From: Clostridia bacterium
GTDB taxonomy: Bacteria > Bacillota > Clostridia > TANB77 > CAG-508
Length of the DNA stretch: 45,532 nucleotides
NCBI GenBank assembly: GCA_022798335.1
Contig: JAAWMH010000026.1
Location: forward strand, 1-45,532
Reading direction: 5' to 3'
The translations under genes and the position numbers were made by a program. This document shows, one piece after another, positions 1 to 11,135 of the stretch. The notes under the pieces were generated by a model. That model was given only the letters and a program-made list of their open reading frames with translations. It was not told where the DNA came from and did no database searches. Every line of letters starts with the position of its first letter. Position 1 is the first letter of the stretch.

Positions 1-593
1 ATAAAAAGTAAAACAAAAATAATATAAAATGAAAAAGTAAAACATGCAAATGGAAAATAGAAAATAATAAAAAGAAAAATAAAATTAAAGAAGAATATAG
101 AAGGTAAATAGAAATTAAAAATAAGAAAGAGTTAAAAGAAGGTAAGATAAAAAAGAGGTAAAAAATGAAAAGAGAAAATTGAAAAAGAAGATTACTAAGA
201 AAATTGTAGGAAGAAGAAATCGTACAAAGAAAGAATAGAAAGTGAAAGAAAAGGCAATATATAAATATTGTCATATAGACAGGCAGATGGATCGAAAAAT
301 AAAAGAAGGACTTGAAGTAAGGAAGATGATTAAGAGCTAAAAGAATAATGATATAGAAAAAAGAAGCTAAGATAGAGAAACGTAATAGTCAAAAGTATAA
401 CGGAATAAACAAAAAGTGTATTTTATAGCAAAGAAATTAGAAAACTAAAGCAGGTAGACATAAATTAAAAGCAGAAAAGCAAAGAAAGGACTTTGAGGAG
501 GTAAAGAAAGAAAAACATAGAAGAAAAACAAATTTTGTGTCAAATAGACATAAAAGTAAATGCGAACAAACGATCCTGAATAGCTTTTATAAA
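1..593. other. Purine-rich stretch without a credible gene
   Basis: The plus strand is visibly depleted in T and C and is full of short A/G runs. Stop codons are frequent in the plus frames. One minus-strand frame stays open from about 388 to the window edge, but its translation is almost only Leu, Phe, Ile, Ser and Tyr with hardly any Gly, Ala, Val, Asp or Glu, so I treat it as a composition artefact. No RNA gene or clear repeat was recognised. Confidence 0.5.
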
Positions 594-624
594 TCGAACA
601 AATAATGTTAAATTATTTGTTCGA
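594..624 (-). terminator. Hairpin at the end of the glycosyltransferase operon
   Basis: A perfect 13-bp inverted repeat, 594-606 with 612-624, has a 5-nt loop and overlaps the stop codon of the 608-2191 gene. On the minus strand it is followed by a short T-rich stretch. It probably ends the three-gene minus-strand operon. The stem is AT-rich and the U-tract is weak. Confidence 0.5.
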
Positions 625-2191
625 TAGCAATATAATTTTTAAATTCTATAATTTTAAAATTATTTTTTTCAAAACTATAATTATTAAAATCTTCTTTTTT
701 TATAATATAAATACAGGATTGATTTTCCACAGAAATATTAGAGATATTAGTAAAATAATAATTACCAAAATGAGTTACTTGTCTAAATCCAGTATGAGGA
801 TTATCATATTCAACACTTTGATAAAAATCTTGTGAAGAATATTTTGTATAAAATAGTACATACATATAAGGTTCTTTAATTTTATTAGTAATATAAATTT
901 TTTTATTTTCTAAATGATTAGTATAATTAAATACCTCTTCTAAATTTCCTTCAAATGTAAAATAGCTATTCCAATCTTGACTAAAATAATTTGGTAGCAT
1001 TAAAATAAAAGATATACTATAAATAGCAATTAATGCAATTGATATTAATTTTTGTTTATGCTTTAGCAAAAAGTAAATACCTATAATACAATAGTAAATG
1101 ATAGGAATAAATATGATATTCAATCTATTTATATTAGGTTCACATATAAACATTAATAGTAAGCAAATAATAAAATAAAGATTAAAAATATAGTAGTAAT
1201 TTATTTCTATTTTTTTTACTTGCTTTGAAAAACAAATTAAAATTCCCAAAAATAAAAAGATAGTAGAAATTGGATAAATTGTTCCAAAAAATTTCAAAGC
1301 ATTCCAAGGAAGGTTATCATATTGCAACAATAGAACATAAAGGCTATTAACAAAATTTGAAATACTTTGAGTTAAAAAATTCATAGAGAAAATAGAAGTA
1401 AGTTCCTCATAACGATTAGAACTTAATCTTGGAATAGTCATAAATGGTAAATTAAGTTGTGGTAAGTGAAATGTATTAATTAAAACAAATAAAATAAGTG
1501 GTAAAGTAATAATAAATATAATACAAATTGCGAAAAATGATTGTACTAAGGTAATTTCTTTTTTTCTAATTAATATAATAAGTAGCGGAATAATAAAGAG
1601 TGGTAAAAAGAAATAAGAGGTAGCATAAGCATATGCACTTAATCCAGCAAAAATAAAAGAGAGATAAAAAAATTTTTTATTTCTATTTTTTAATCCTTTT
1701 ATTAAAAAAAATAGAAAATATAAAATAAAGTCTGGAAAAAGGTTTGATTCTAATCCCCATCTGCTTTTTAAAATGTGCCAAGGGCAAATTGCAAAAAAGG
1801 CAAGACCAATTAGTGCTAGTTTTTTGTTCGTAATTTCTTTTAAGAGAAAATAAAAAAAGAATAAAGAAATAGAGCCTATAATAGCCATAGGAAGCCTTAT
1901 AGATAAAGTAGTTAAACCAAATAAACTAATAAAAGGGATAATTAAATAAGTAAGTAATGCATTTTGACCACTTCCCCAAGCTACAAGATATACAGGTAAA
2001 AAGTTTCCATTACGATCATTTCCAGTAGTTAAAATAGAATAGGCTTCATATCCAGCAGAAGCTTCATCTACATTTAAAGCATTAGGATAGTCAGAGATTC
2101 CAACTATCCTAATAAGAATGCCAATTAGAAAAATAGTACTTAAGATAATGTTGTATTTATTAATTTGAAAAAAGTTTTTTATTTTTTCCAT
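608..2191 (-). CDS. GT39/ArnT-like polytopic membrane glycosyltransferase
   Basis: This 527-aa protein has about a dozen hydrophobic segments and an acidic pair near the N-terminus (NVDEASAGYEAY, about residues 40-51) in the first outside loop. That is the arrangement of the dolichyl-phosphate-mannose mannosyltransferase/ArnT superfamily (GT39/GT83), which moves sugars from polyprenyl-phosphate carriers to extracytoplasmic acceptors. The ATG at 2191 has AAAGGAG 8 nt upstream. It is the last gene of a tight operon with another GT39-like protein and a GtrB-like GT2 that could supply the lipid-linked sugar. The acceptor cannot be told from sequence. Confidence 0.75.
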   Translation of the reverse strand: MEKIKNFFQINKYNIILSTIFLIGILIRIVGISDYPNALNVDEASAGYEAYSILTTGNDRNGNFLPVYLVAWGSGQNALLTYLIIPFISLFGLTTLSIRLPMAIIGSISLFFFYFLLKEITNKKLALIGLAFFAICPWHILKSRWGLESNLFPDFILYFLFFLIKGLKNRNKKFFYLSFIFAGLSAYAYATSYFFLPLFIIPLLIILIRKKEITLVQSFFAICIIFIITLPLILFVLINTFHLPQLNLPFMTIPRLSSNRYEELTSIFSMNFLTQSISNFVNSLYVLLLQYDNLPWNALKFFGTIYPISTIFLFLGILICFSKQVKKIEINYYYIFNLYFIICLLLMFICEPNINRLNIIFIPIIYYCIIGIYFLLKHKQKLISIALIAIYSISFILMLPNYFSQDWNSYFTFEGNLEEVFNYTNHLENKKIYITNKIKEPYMYVLFYTKYSSQDFYQSVEYDNPHTGFRQVTHFGNYYFTNISNISVENQSCIYIIKKEDFNNYSFEKNNFKIIEFKNYIAIEQII

Positions 2192-2197
2192 TATAAA

Positions 2198-3709
2198 TTA
2201 CTCCTTTTCATAAATATCAAAAATGCTAATTTCTCCAATTTTGTTTAAATTATTTTTAATATAAGAAATGACATATTCTGGAGTTTGCCAATTTCTTGTA
2301 TAATTATCATTTTTTATTAAAATTTGAGAACCACTTTTTAAGTTTTTTATTTTTTCAATTTGTCCATTTTCACCTAAGCTACCAAGATTTCCCTTTAAAA
2401 ATAAATTAAAATCTTTATAATATCTATTAATAGGTATCATATAAATAGCAGCTTCGGCATCTAAAATATATACAGGTGTATTTTGCATTAGTATGTATGA
2501 ATCTATAGTATTTATTTTATTTAATAGTTGTTCAGAAATAGGAATTTGTAAGTAATGTGAAATGTTATGATTTTTTCTAGAATCAATAACATAATTTCCT
2601 AGTAAAATAAGGGAAGCTATAAGGTAACAAACTAAGCTTAAATTAATAATGGATTTTAAAGTTTCTTTTATAAATGATTTTATTTTTAAATTTATTAGTA
2701 TTTTATTTTTTAGCCAAGATATAAAGCAAAATAATAAATAAAAAAACAAAACTAAAAATGGAGTAATACCAATTAAAAAATGAATATTATCTGATATCGG
2801 AAAAATGACTACCAAAGAGCCAATTGAATAACAATAAAATCCAAGTAATTTTTGTTTCTTTTTTATTATCAAATAAAACCCACTAATTACAATGGCGATA
2901 GGAATAAAAGTACTTAGGAGTTTTATTATGACATTATTTGAATTTAGTAAATAAGTATAGGGAATTGAATTTGTAAAAGTTTTAATTCCTAAAATAGTAT
3001 AGTCTATAAAATCTTTAAGTGCGTTATGAGTCATTAAATAAATTAATAAAATACTAATTAGAAGAGCGATACCTAATATAGTAATAAAACTATTTTTTAA
3101 ATATATTTTTATATCAGATTTATGTTTTATAAATAAAGCAGGATAAAAAACACTGATAAAGCTAATAATAGCACCAGTAGATTGTTTTAATAAAATGCAA
3201 AAACCACTTAAAATACCAATGTTAAAATAGTATAAAAAAGACTTATTTTTTTGGTCATTATTTTGGATAGAAAAATAAATTAATATAAAAGTAATAATTA
3301 GTAATGCAAAATTATAATCAATACAAATATAATCTTGTAAAAGTAAAAATAGTAATAGCATAAAAATAAAAATGTAAGATAAGTTTATTTTTAATTTTTT
3401 AAATATTTTATAAATCATATAAAATAAAATAGAAATTAAAAAAATAGCTAATATTCTAAATACTAATAATTCATTTCCAAATAATAAAAAGAAAATTGAA
3501 ACGATAAAGGGAAGTAAAGGAGTTTGAAGCATATTAAAATCACGATAAGGTACTAACCCATTAGCTATATTATAAGCAAAATTATAATTCCAAACTTCAT
3601 CTAAATTATTAAGAGGTTTAGATAAAATAACAGGAGAAATAATAAATAAAATAGTAGTAAATAATAAAATATTAAAATAGTGTGATTTTATCCAATTTAT
3701 AATTTTCAT
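2198..3709 (-). CDS. GT39-like polytopic membrane glycosyltransferase
   Basis: This 503-aa multi-span membrane protein has an early loop motif LDEVWNYNFAYNIANG (about residues 35-50) followed by PYRDFNMLQTPLLPF, typical of bacterial GT39-superfamily proteins where Asp-Glu is thought to be catalytic. The C-terminal part after the last membrane span is soluble and probably extracytoplasmic. An AGGAGG lies just before the ATG at 3709. It sits 6 nt upstream of the second GT39-like gene and 16 nt downstream of the GtrB-like gene, so the three are probably cotranscribed for cell-envelope glycosylation. Confidence 0.7.
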   Translation of the reverse strand: MKIINWIKSHYFNILLFTTILFIISPVILSKPLNNLDEVWNYNFAYNIANGLVPYRDFNMLQTPLLPFIVSIFFLLFGNELLVFRILAIFLISILFYMIYKIFKKLKINLSYIFIFMLLLFLLLQDYICIDYNFALLIITFILIYFSIQNNDQKNKSFLYYFNIGILSGFCILLKQSTGAIISFISVFYPALFIKHKSDIKIYLKNSFITILGIALLISILLIYLMTHNALKDFIDYTILGIKTFTNSIPYTYLLNSNNVIIKLLSTFIPIAIVISGFYLIIKKKQKLLGFYCYSIGSLVVIFPISDNIHFLIGITPFLVLFFYLLFCFISWLKNKILINLKIKSFIKETLKSIINLSLVCYLIASLILLGNYVIDSRKNHNISHYLQIPISEQLLNKINTIDSYILMQNTPVYILDAEAAIYMIPINRYYKDFNLFLKGNLGSLGENGQIEKIKNLKSGSQILIKNDNYTRNWQTPEYVISYIKNNLNKIGEISIFDIYEKE

Positions 3710-3725
3710 TATTCCTCCTAAAATT

Positions 3726-4664
3726 TTAAATCTCTATATTTATTTTTTTATCAATAATATATTGAGGTCTTCCTTTTACCTCATCATAAATTCTAGCAAT
3801 ATATTCACTCATCATCCAAAGTGAAATTAAAATAATGCCAGATAAAAAAGTGAAAGTAACCATTAAAGAGGTCCAACCAGCAGTTAAGTTATTCCACTTA
3901 AAAATATAAGATAAAAGTGAATAGATTAAAATGATAAAAGAGGCTATTACAGAAAGAATGCCAAGACCTCCAACCATTTTCAGTGGCTTTGTAGAAAAAC
4001 TAATAATTCCATCAGAAGCAAGTTTTAACATTTTCTTTAAAGGATATTTTGTTTTTCCAGCAAAACGCTCTTTTCTTTCATATGCAAAAGGGATTTGTTT
4101 AAACCCTACCCAACTAAATAAACCTCTTAGGAATTTATTATGTTCAGGCAGTTCATTGATAACTTCAATTACTTTTTTATCTACTAAACGAAAATCACCA
4201 GTATCTTTTGGAATATCAACATCAGATAAAGCATTTAAAGTTTGATAAAACATTTTTGCAGTAAGTAATTTAAACTTAGATTCACCTTCTCTTAGTTTTC
4301 TTTTTCCATAAATTACTTCATAGCCGTCTTCCCATAATTTTAACATCTCTGGAAGCAATTCTGGTGGATCTTGTAAATCTGCATCAATAATAACAACAGC
4401 ATCTCCAGTAACATATTTTATACCAGCAGTAACAGCGCATTGATGTCCGAAATTTCTTGAAAACGATAAAATCTTTACATTTTTATCTTCTTTTGCAATA
4501 TCTTCTAAAATTTGTAATGTTTTATCTTGACTTCCATCATTAACAAAGACAATTTCATAGCTGTAATTAGAAAGAGAGGTTAAAACTTTTTTCATTCTTT
4601 GATAACATTCATTTGCAACTTCTTCTTCATAATACATTGGTATAACAACTGATACTTTTTTCAT
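3726..4664 (-). CDS. GT2 polyprenyl-phosphate glycosyltransferase (GtrB/DPM1-like)
   Basis: The 312-aa protein has an N-terminal GT-A domain (about residues 1-230) with VVIPMYYEEE, FVNDGSQD and the nucleotide-metal motif DADLQDPPE, followed by two C-terminal transmembrane helices (about 232-256 and 265-290). This is the GtrB/YkoT/YkcC type, which transfers a hexose from a nucleotide sugar to undecaprenyl phosphate on the cytoplasmic face. The product would be the donor for the two GT39-like enzymes downstream. An AAAGGAA lies about 11 nt before the ATG. Confidence 0.85.
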   Translation of the reverse strand: MKKVSVVIPMYYEEEVANECYQRMKKVLTSLSNYSYEIVFVNDGSQDKTLQILEDIAKEDKNVKILSFSRNFGHQCAVTAGIKYVTGDAVVIIDADLQDPPELLPEMLKLWEDGYEVIYGKRKLREGESKFKLLTAKMFYQTLNALSDVDIPKDTGDFRLVDKKVIEVINELPEHNKFLRGLFSWVGFKQIPFAYERKERFAGKTKYPLKKMLKLASDGIISFSTKPLKMVGGLGILSVIASFIILIYSLLSYIFKWNNLTAGWTSLMVTFTFLSGIILISLWMMSEYIARIYDEVKGRPQYIIDKKINIEI

Positions 4665-4687
4665 ATAAAATAGATTCCTTTCTTTAC

Positions 4688-7600
4688 TTAAACATTTGAC
4701 ATTTTTGTTTCTATATTTTCAGTAGCATTTTCTTGCTCAATAGCCTTAAGTTCATTTTGTTTTTTCATTAAATTATCTTTAGCAACTGTCATTAAAAGTT
4801 TAATTCTGTTGGTTTGATTTGCTTCGCTTGCACCAGGATCATAGTCAATAGGAGAAATATTAGCTTCAGGAAACTTGTTTCTAATTGTTTTAATAACACC
4901 CTTTCCAACAACATGATTTGGAAGACAAGCAAATGGTTGTACACAAACAATATTTGGAATGCCATGTTCAATATATTCAATCATTTCAGCAGTTAAAAAC
5001 CAACCTTCACCAGTTTGATTACCAATAGATAAAATATCATTTACTTTAGTTTCTAGCTCAAAAATATTACAAGGTAGTAAATAGCCTTTTTTAGAATTGC
5101 TAAGAGCAATAATAACGTCTTTTTCTAAAATATCAATTAATTTAATAGCAGCTTTGAAAAGTTTTGCTTTTACTTTATCTGTTTTAATCAATTGATTAAA
5201 GGTAATTTTATGAGTAGCAATAAATTTGACAAAGCCCATAAAATCAGGCAAAACTACTTCTGCGCCTTCTTGTTCTAATTTATCAGCTACAAAATTATTA
5301 CCAAAAGGATGATATTTAATTAAAACTTCTCCAACAATACCAACCTTAGGTTTTTGAATAGAAGTATCTAATTCAATTTTTTCAAAGTCAGATACTATTT
5401 CGTAAATACTTTGCTTAAATTCTTTTAAGCTAGATTTTTCTAACAGCCCTTTACATTTTTCCATCCACTTATCAAAATGTTTTTGAGTTTCTCCCTTATG
5501 TACTTCATAAGCCCTATTTTTAGTTAGCATTTTTTGAAGTAAATCTGCATAAACTACCATTTTTAATAATCTTTCAATTAGTGGCATTGTAATTTTAAAG
5601 CCAGGCATTTTTTCCATACCTACTACATTAAAAGAAATAACAGGAATATTTTCAAAACCAGCATCTTTTAAAGCTTTACGAATAAACCCTATATAATTAG
5701 TTGCTCTACAGCCGCCGCCAGTTTGAGACATAATAAGAGCGGTTTTATTTAAGTCATATTTTCCAGACTCTAAAGCTTCAATCATCTGCCCAGTTGTTAA
5801 AATAGAAGGATAACAAGCATCATTATTTACATACTTTAAACCAGTTTCTACTGTATGTGAAGTACATTCCTTTAAAAGAACTACATTATAGCCAGAACTG
5901 CGAACTGCAGCTTCTAAAAGCTCAAAATGAATAGGAGCCATTTGAGGAATTAAAATAGTATAGTCTTTTTTCATATCTTTCGTAAAGATTTTTTTAGTTA
6001 CTTCATAGTTTCCAGTACCTTTTTGTAATTCCTTATTTTGTTCTCTCTTTTTCATACTAGCTAGAAGAGAACGAATACGAATACGAACAGCACCTAAGTT
6101 ATTAATTTCATCTATTTTTATTAAAGTATACATTTTGCCAAAGCTGTTTAGGATTTCTTCAACTTGATCAGTTGTTACAGCATCAACACCACAACCAAAA
6201 GAATTCAATTGTACTAATTCTAAGTTATCATGTTTTCCAACAAAATCAGCAGCAGCATATAGCCTTGCATGAAATACCCATTGGTCAACAACGCGAATAG
6301 GTCTTTTTACTTCAGTTTGATTAGAAATACTATCTTCTGTTAATACACAAAGACCAAGACTTGTAATTAAAGTATCAATACCATGATTTACTTCAGGGTC
6401 TACATGATAAGGACGACCAGCTAAAACAATACCTTTTAAGTGATGTTGTTTCATATAGTCTAAAGTCTCTTGTCCCTTCATGTGAATATCTTCTTTACAT
6501 TTTTGATATTCAACTTCTGCTTTCTTAGCAGCTTCGAACAACTCTTTTTTAGTAAAGTGATATTCCTCAAATTCAGGTAGTTCTAAAATAGTTTTTACTA
6601 AAGGTTTTGCTTCAAATGGTAAAAAAGGATTAATAAATTTGATATTTTTTTCGTTCAATTCTTCAACATTGTTTTTTAATACTTCAGAGTAAGAAATAAC
6701 AATAGGGCAGTTATAATGATTGTCAGCTTTTTCATATTCTTTTCTAGAGTAAGGCATACAAGGATAAAAAATGGTTGAAATTCCCTGTTTAATTAATCCT
6801 ACAATATGACCATGAGAAAGTTTAGCAGGGAAGCAAACAGACTCAGAAGGCATACTTTCCATTCCTTTTTCATAAGTTTTTCGGTTACTTTTTTCAGATA
6901 ATATTACACGAAACCCTAAAGAAGTTAAAAAAGTAAACCAAAAAGGATAATCTTCATACATGTTTAAAACTCTAGGAATGCCAATTATTCCACGAGGAGC
7001 GTTTTGTTCTTCTAAAGGGGTATAATCAAAAATACGTTCATATTTGTATTTTATAAGATTAGGTAAATCTTTTTTACTTTCATCAATTAAACCAGCACCC
7101 TTTTCACAACGGTTACCAGAGACATATTTAGTACCATTACTAAATTTGTTAATGGTAAGTAAACAATGGTTTTCACAACCATTACAGCGTACATGATTAA
7201 TATCAATTTTAAGTTTATCTAAATCATCTAACTTAGCTAAACTTGAAGTATATTCCATATCTAGGTTAGATTCATATTGTTCCTTACTAAGAAGAGCTAC
7301 ACCATAAGCACCCATTAAGCCAGCAATATCAGGTCTTATTACATTTCTTCCAACAATTAATTCAAAAGCTCTCAAAACAGCATCATTATAGAAAGTACCA
7401 CCTTGAACGACAATATGAGCACCTAAAGTTTTTACATCTCTTACTTTCATAACTTTTTGAATAGCATTTTTAATAACAGAGTAAGAAAGACCACTTGAAA
7501 TATCTCCAACAGAGTAGCCTTCTTTTTGAGCTTGTTTAATCTTAGAATTCATAAAAACAGTACATCTAGAGCCTAAATCAACAGGTCTTCTTGCCTCTAA

Positions 7601-9017
7601 AGCAGAATTCACAAATTCTTCTATAGATAAATTTAAACTCTTAGCAAAAGTTTCAATAAAAGAACCACAGCCAGAAGAACAAGCCTCATTTAGCATAATG
7701 TTATCAATAGCACCTTTTTTCATACGAATATATTTCATGTCTTGTCCACCAATGTCGACAATGCTAGTAACATTAGGCATAAATTGTTTAGCAGCAGTAT
7801 AATGAGCAATTGTTTCAATTTCGTTTAAATCTACATTTAAAGCAGTTTGAATTAATTTTTCGCCATAACCTGTAACACCACTAAAGCGAATTATGGCATC
7901 TTCAGGTTTTATGCTATAAAATTCTTTTAACATATTTATAACACTTTGAAGAGGATTTCCTTCATTACTGCTGTAAAGAGAATACAAAAGAGTACCGGTC
8001 TTGGTCAATTGCAACTAATTTAGTTGTAGTAGAACCAGCATCAATACCAATGAAAATGTCACCATGATATGTTTCTAAGTTTCCTTTTTTTACAGTTTCT
8101 TTACTATGCCTTTCTTTAAACTCTTGATATTCAGCATCAATAGAAAATAAAGGGCTAAGAGGATGAGTAGTATCATCATGAGATACACGAAGCATTTCAA
8201 TTTTGCTCTTCAATTTTTCTACTGTAATAGGATGTGAAGAATAAACAGAATCAACAGCTGCACCTTTGGCAACTAAAAGGTGTGCTTCCTCTGGAATAAT
8301 AATAGAATCTCCTTCTAAATGTAAAGTTTCAATAAAACGACTACGTAATTCAGATAAGTAGTTTAAAGGACCACCTAAAAAGGCTACTTTTCCACGAATA
8401 GGTCTACCACAAGCTAAGCCACTAATTGTTTGATTCACAACTGCTTGAAAAATAGAAGCAGCAATATCTTCCTTAGCAGCACCCTCATTTAAAAGAGGTT
8501 GAATATCTGTTTTAGCAAAAACGCCACAACGAGAAGCAATTGGGTAAATCATTTTATAATTTTTAGCAAGCTCATTTAAGCCAGTTGGGTCTGTATGTAA
8601 AAGAGAAGCCATTTGGTCAATAAAAGCACCAGTGCCACCTGCACAAGTACCATTCATACGTTGCTCAATAGATTTATCAAAATAAATAATTTTAGCATCC
8701 TCTCCACCAAGTTCAATAACGACATCAGTCTGAGGAATATACTTTTCTACAGACCTTTTACAAGAAACAACTTCCTGAATAAAAGGTAAATCTAAAAATT
8801 TAGCAGCACTCATAGCACCAGAACCTGTTAGGGCAATAGTGAATTCATAATCTTCATAATTTGCAGCTAAAGTTTCTAAAACATTACAAACAGTATTTTT
8901 TGTATCAGAAAAATGTCTTTGATAATCAGTATAAATTGTGTTTAAATTTTCGTCCATAATAACGATTTTTACAGTGGTAGATCCAACATCTAACCCAACA
9001 TGTAATAATTGTTTCAT
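4688..9017 (-). CDS. 2-hydroxyacyl-CoA dehydratase activator-type fusion protein, read through one CGG +1 shift
   Basis: The restored product is 1442 aa. It carries two ASKHA ATPase modules of the BadF/BadG/HgdC family: GLDVGSTTVKIVIMDE near the N-terminus with NGTCAGGTGAF, and GIDAGSTTTKLVAID (from about residue 324) with NEACSSGCGSF. The Cys of each Cys-Gly motif would ligate a shared [4Fe-4S] cluster. A DUF2229-type region (GIPRVLNMYEDYPFWF) and Cys-containing C-terminal domains follow. Such proteins couple ATP hydrolysis to low-potential electron transfer to an anaerobic dehydratase; the substrate is unknown and no dehydratase subunits lie nearby. The frame breaks at codon 341, CGG at 7995-7997. 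Skipping the C restores IDQDGTLLYS. The unshifted product stops 10 codons later. Confidence 0.85.
7995..7997 (-). other. CGG +1 recoding site (dehydratase activator)
   Basis: In-frame codon 341 is CGG followed by T. Skipping C (position 7997) gives GGT = Gly and joins two frames of one conserved protein. Confidence 0.9.
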
Positions 9018-9097
9018 AAAATATATAATCTCCTTTCAAAAAAAGGGACAAAGCTCTTTTAATAATATGATTATTGAATATAAATAATCACCCTAAT

Positions 9098-9125
9098 TCT
9101 ATAATAGAAAAGGGCGATTTGTCAA
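9098..9125 (-). promoter_or_regulatory. Sigma-A-type promoter for the dehydratase activator gene
   Basis: On the minus strand TTGACA (9120-9125) and TATAGA (9098-9103) are 16 nt apart, about 80 nt upstream of the ATG at 9017. Directly beyond the -35 box is a perfect 10-bp inverted repeat (9126-9135 with 9147-9156, 11-nt spacer) that could be an operator. No other gene lies in 9018-9252. Confidence 0.6.
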
Positions 9126-9252
9126 TGTAAAATCATGGGAGAAAAGTGATTTTACATAGAAAATAACAAAATCAATGTTATTCAAAGAAGAATTAATAAT
9201 CATTGTGAATATTCTTCATAAGGTATCTAAAAAAAAGAACATAAATTACTTC

Positions 9253-10362
9253 TTAACTTGTTATATTAAAATTCATTTCAAAGGTGTTTAGCATCAATAG
9301 CAATTTACGAATAAAGCTTATTTTTTCTAATTTGCTCCATATAATCTGCCTTATTTTTTCTATGCAACAACATATTACAAAGATAATAATAGTTTGACCT
9401 AATAGTATGATTATCATATTAAAAAATGGTAGATCAAAATAAGAAAATAATCCATTATTCCATAGAAAATCTCTTACTATAAAGTTATCGTGAATCAAGT
9501 ATACGCCTAAAGTTAAAGGAGAAAAGAACAATATTATATTATTAACAACTCTATTTTTTATTTTTAAATTTTTAAAAAGTAAGAAGAAGCTAATAGAAGC
9601 TATTAATGTAAAAATAGAGTTATAAGAAGTTATTGAGCGAAGATAGTCTACATTATTGATAAAACTATATAAATTCATTAACTGTACTTGTAAAATAACC
9701 ATAGTAAAGTAGATAAATAATAATTTAAAACTGTTTACCTTTTTATGGAAATATAATCTAATATATCCAGCTAATAGATATAAGAAAATAAACCAAATCA
9801 AACTATAGCCCCTATTTGCTTCTAAAATATGGTTAGAAGGATAAATGCTATACACAATTGATAATAACACTACTAAAATAAGAAGAAATATAAGATATTG
9901 CTTTTTAGTTAAAGTAGATACTAACTTATTGATAAAAGGAATTAATAAATATAAAGCAATATAAGCTGTCATAAACCAGTAACTTCCTGTAATAAAAGGA
10001 AATAAAGATTGTAAAAATTGTTCAAAAGTTGCTCCTTTAAAAAAAGCCAATATTAAAAAGCTTAATAAACCATAAAAAATCATTTGCAACTCTAAAGCAA
10101 GTAACTTCCTTAATTTAATTTTAGAAGTAACCATATAATATCCAGTAATCATAACAAAACAATTTACAGCTATAATACAAGCAATATTTATAATATTTAT
10201 GGCATATTCATTCAGAAGCGAAACATTTGTTATAGTACTATGAACAATAGAGTGATGAATAATAATCATAATTAAACAAATCACTCTAAGTAGTTCAAAA
10301 TGAGTATCTTTAATTTTTGTCTTTTCCGGAACACAAATTTTAGGAGCCTGAGCAATTAACAT
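9253..10362 (-). CDS. Acyltransferase 3 family membrane protein
   Basis: From the ATG at 10362 (AAAGGAG 7 nt upstream) the protein is 369 aa with about ten hydrophobic segments. The N-terminal FELLRVICLIMIIIHHSIVH has the Arg and the His-His expected of the acyltransferase 3 family, integral enzymes that O-acetylate or succinylate exported polysaccharides and lipids. The frame is open further upstream to 10425, but that part would overlap the restored end of hlyIII, and the Shine-Dalgarno favours 10362. A CCG codon followed by G near the start is an ordinary in-frame CCG-GAA pair, not a recoding site. Confidence 0.8.
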   Translation of the reverse strand: MLIAQAPKICVPEKTKIKDTHFELLRVICLIMIIIHHSIVHSTITNVSLLNEYAINIINIACIIAVNCFVMITGYYMVTSKIKLRKLLALELQMIFYGLLSFLILAFFKGATFEQFLQSLFPFITGSYWFMTAYIALYLLIPFINKLVSTLTKKQYLIFLLILVVLLSIVYSIYPSNHILEANRGYSLIWFIFLYLLAGYIRLYFHKKVNSFKLLFIYFTMVILQVQLMNLYSFINNVDYLRSITSYNSIFTLIASISFFLLFKNLKIKNRVVNNIILFFSPLTLGVYLIHDNFIVRDFLWNNGLFSYFDLPFFNMIIILLGQTIIIFVICCCIEKIRQIIWSKLEKISFIRKLLLMLNTFEMNFNITS

Positions 10363-10382
10363 TTTATTACTCCTTTTCATTT

Positions 10383-11046
10383 TTAAATATAAAGCAAATA
10401 ACCAAAAATAAAAATAAATTGGCACAAACTACCGAAAAAGAATAAAAATATGAAAAAGTTCATGAAAGCCAAAATACTTATTTTTAAAATGAGGCCATTT
10501 TAAACCATATAAAATACCACCAATTGTATAAAAAATGCCACCAGCAAGTAACCATAAAAGCGAATACAAGGCATTCAAATTAGAAAAAGTAGTAATCATA
10601 GGATAAGCAGCAACAATAACTGTCCAACCCATAGCTAGATAAAGCCCAGTAGTAAGCCACCTTGGAGCATTGAGCCAAAAGATAGTTAGCAAAATGCCAA
10701 TAAGAGCTAATCCCCAAACAATGCCAAAAATACTCCAACCCCAGCCACCACGAAGAGGACCTAAACAAATAGGAGTATAAGAAGCAGCAATTAAAACATA
10801 AATCATAATATGGTCAAATTTACGAAATACACGAGTACCTTTTTCGCCCAAATTTAATAAATGGTATAAGCTACTAAAGGTATATAATAAAATTAAACTA
10901 GAACCAAAAACAGTGAAAGAAACAATATCCCAAGCACCTTCACCATAAAGAGCTGCATAAACAATTAAAAATACTAAACCAATTACTGATAATATTGCTC
11001 CAAATAAATGAGAAAATCCACTAACAGGATCTTTAATTTTTACCAT
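10383..11046 (-). CDS. Hemolysin III family (HlyIII/YqfA) membrane protein, read through one CGG +1 shift
   Basis: This seven-helix protein of the HlyIII/PAQR superfamily starts with DPVSGFSHLFGAILS and has HHLL-like and GFHELFHIF motifs whose His residues bind metal in the family. Without a shift it ends at 204 aa plus a bare Arg, because the CGG codon at 10432-10434 is followed directly by TAG. Skipping the C gives ILFGSLCQF and a 220-aa protein with a full last helix, the usual family length. The restored stop at 10383 lies 20 nt before the acyltransferase start, so the genes form a compact operon. Physiological role unknown; a pore-forming role is not established for chromosomal homologues. 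Confidence 0.85.
10432..10434 (-). other. CGG +1 recoding site (hlyIII), directly before an in-frame TAG
   Basis: Codon 205 is CGG followed by T; the next zero-frame codon is TAG. Skipping C gives GGT = Gly and completes the seventh helix. Confidence 0.85.
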
Positions 11047-11109
11047 ATAAAAAGCCTCCTTATTTTAAAAGTGTACCATAAGTAAAAAGTTTTTAATCAA
11101 TTTGCCACT

Positions 11110-11135
11110 ACTTTACTACAAAAAAATAGTAAAGT
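11110..11135. repeat. Inverted repeat between divergent genes
   Basis: A perfect 9-bp inverted repeat (11110-11118 with 11127-11135, 8-nt A-rich loop) sits in the 190-bp divergent spacer between hlyIII and the GerMN gene. It could be an operator. No U-run follows on either side, so it is not a clear terminator. Confidence 0.35.

Noticed and set aside
2..388. Minus-strand frame open to the window edge
   Set aside because: Its translation lacks Gly, Ala, Val and acidic residues and has no ribosome binding site; it follows from the purine bias of the plus strand.
10322..10330. CCGG near the start of the acyltransferase gene as a recoding site
   Set aside because: Reads in frame as GTT-CCG-GAA; CGG is out of frame, and removing the C would join to a frame with an early stop.
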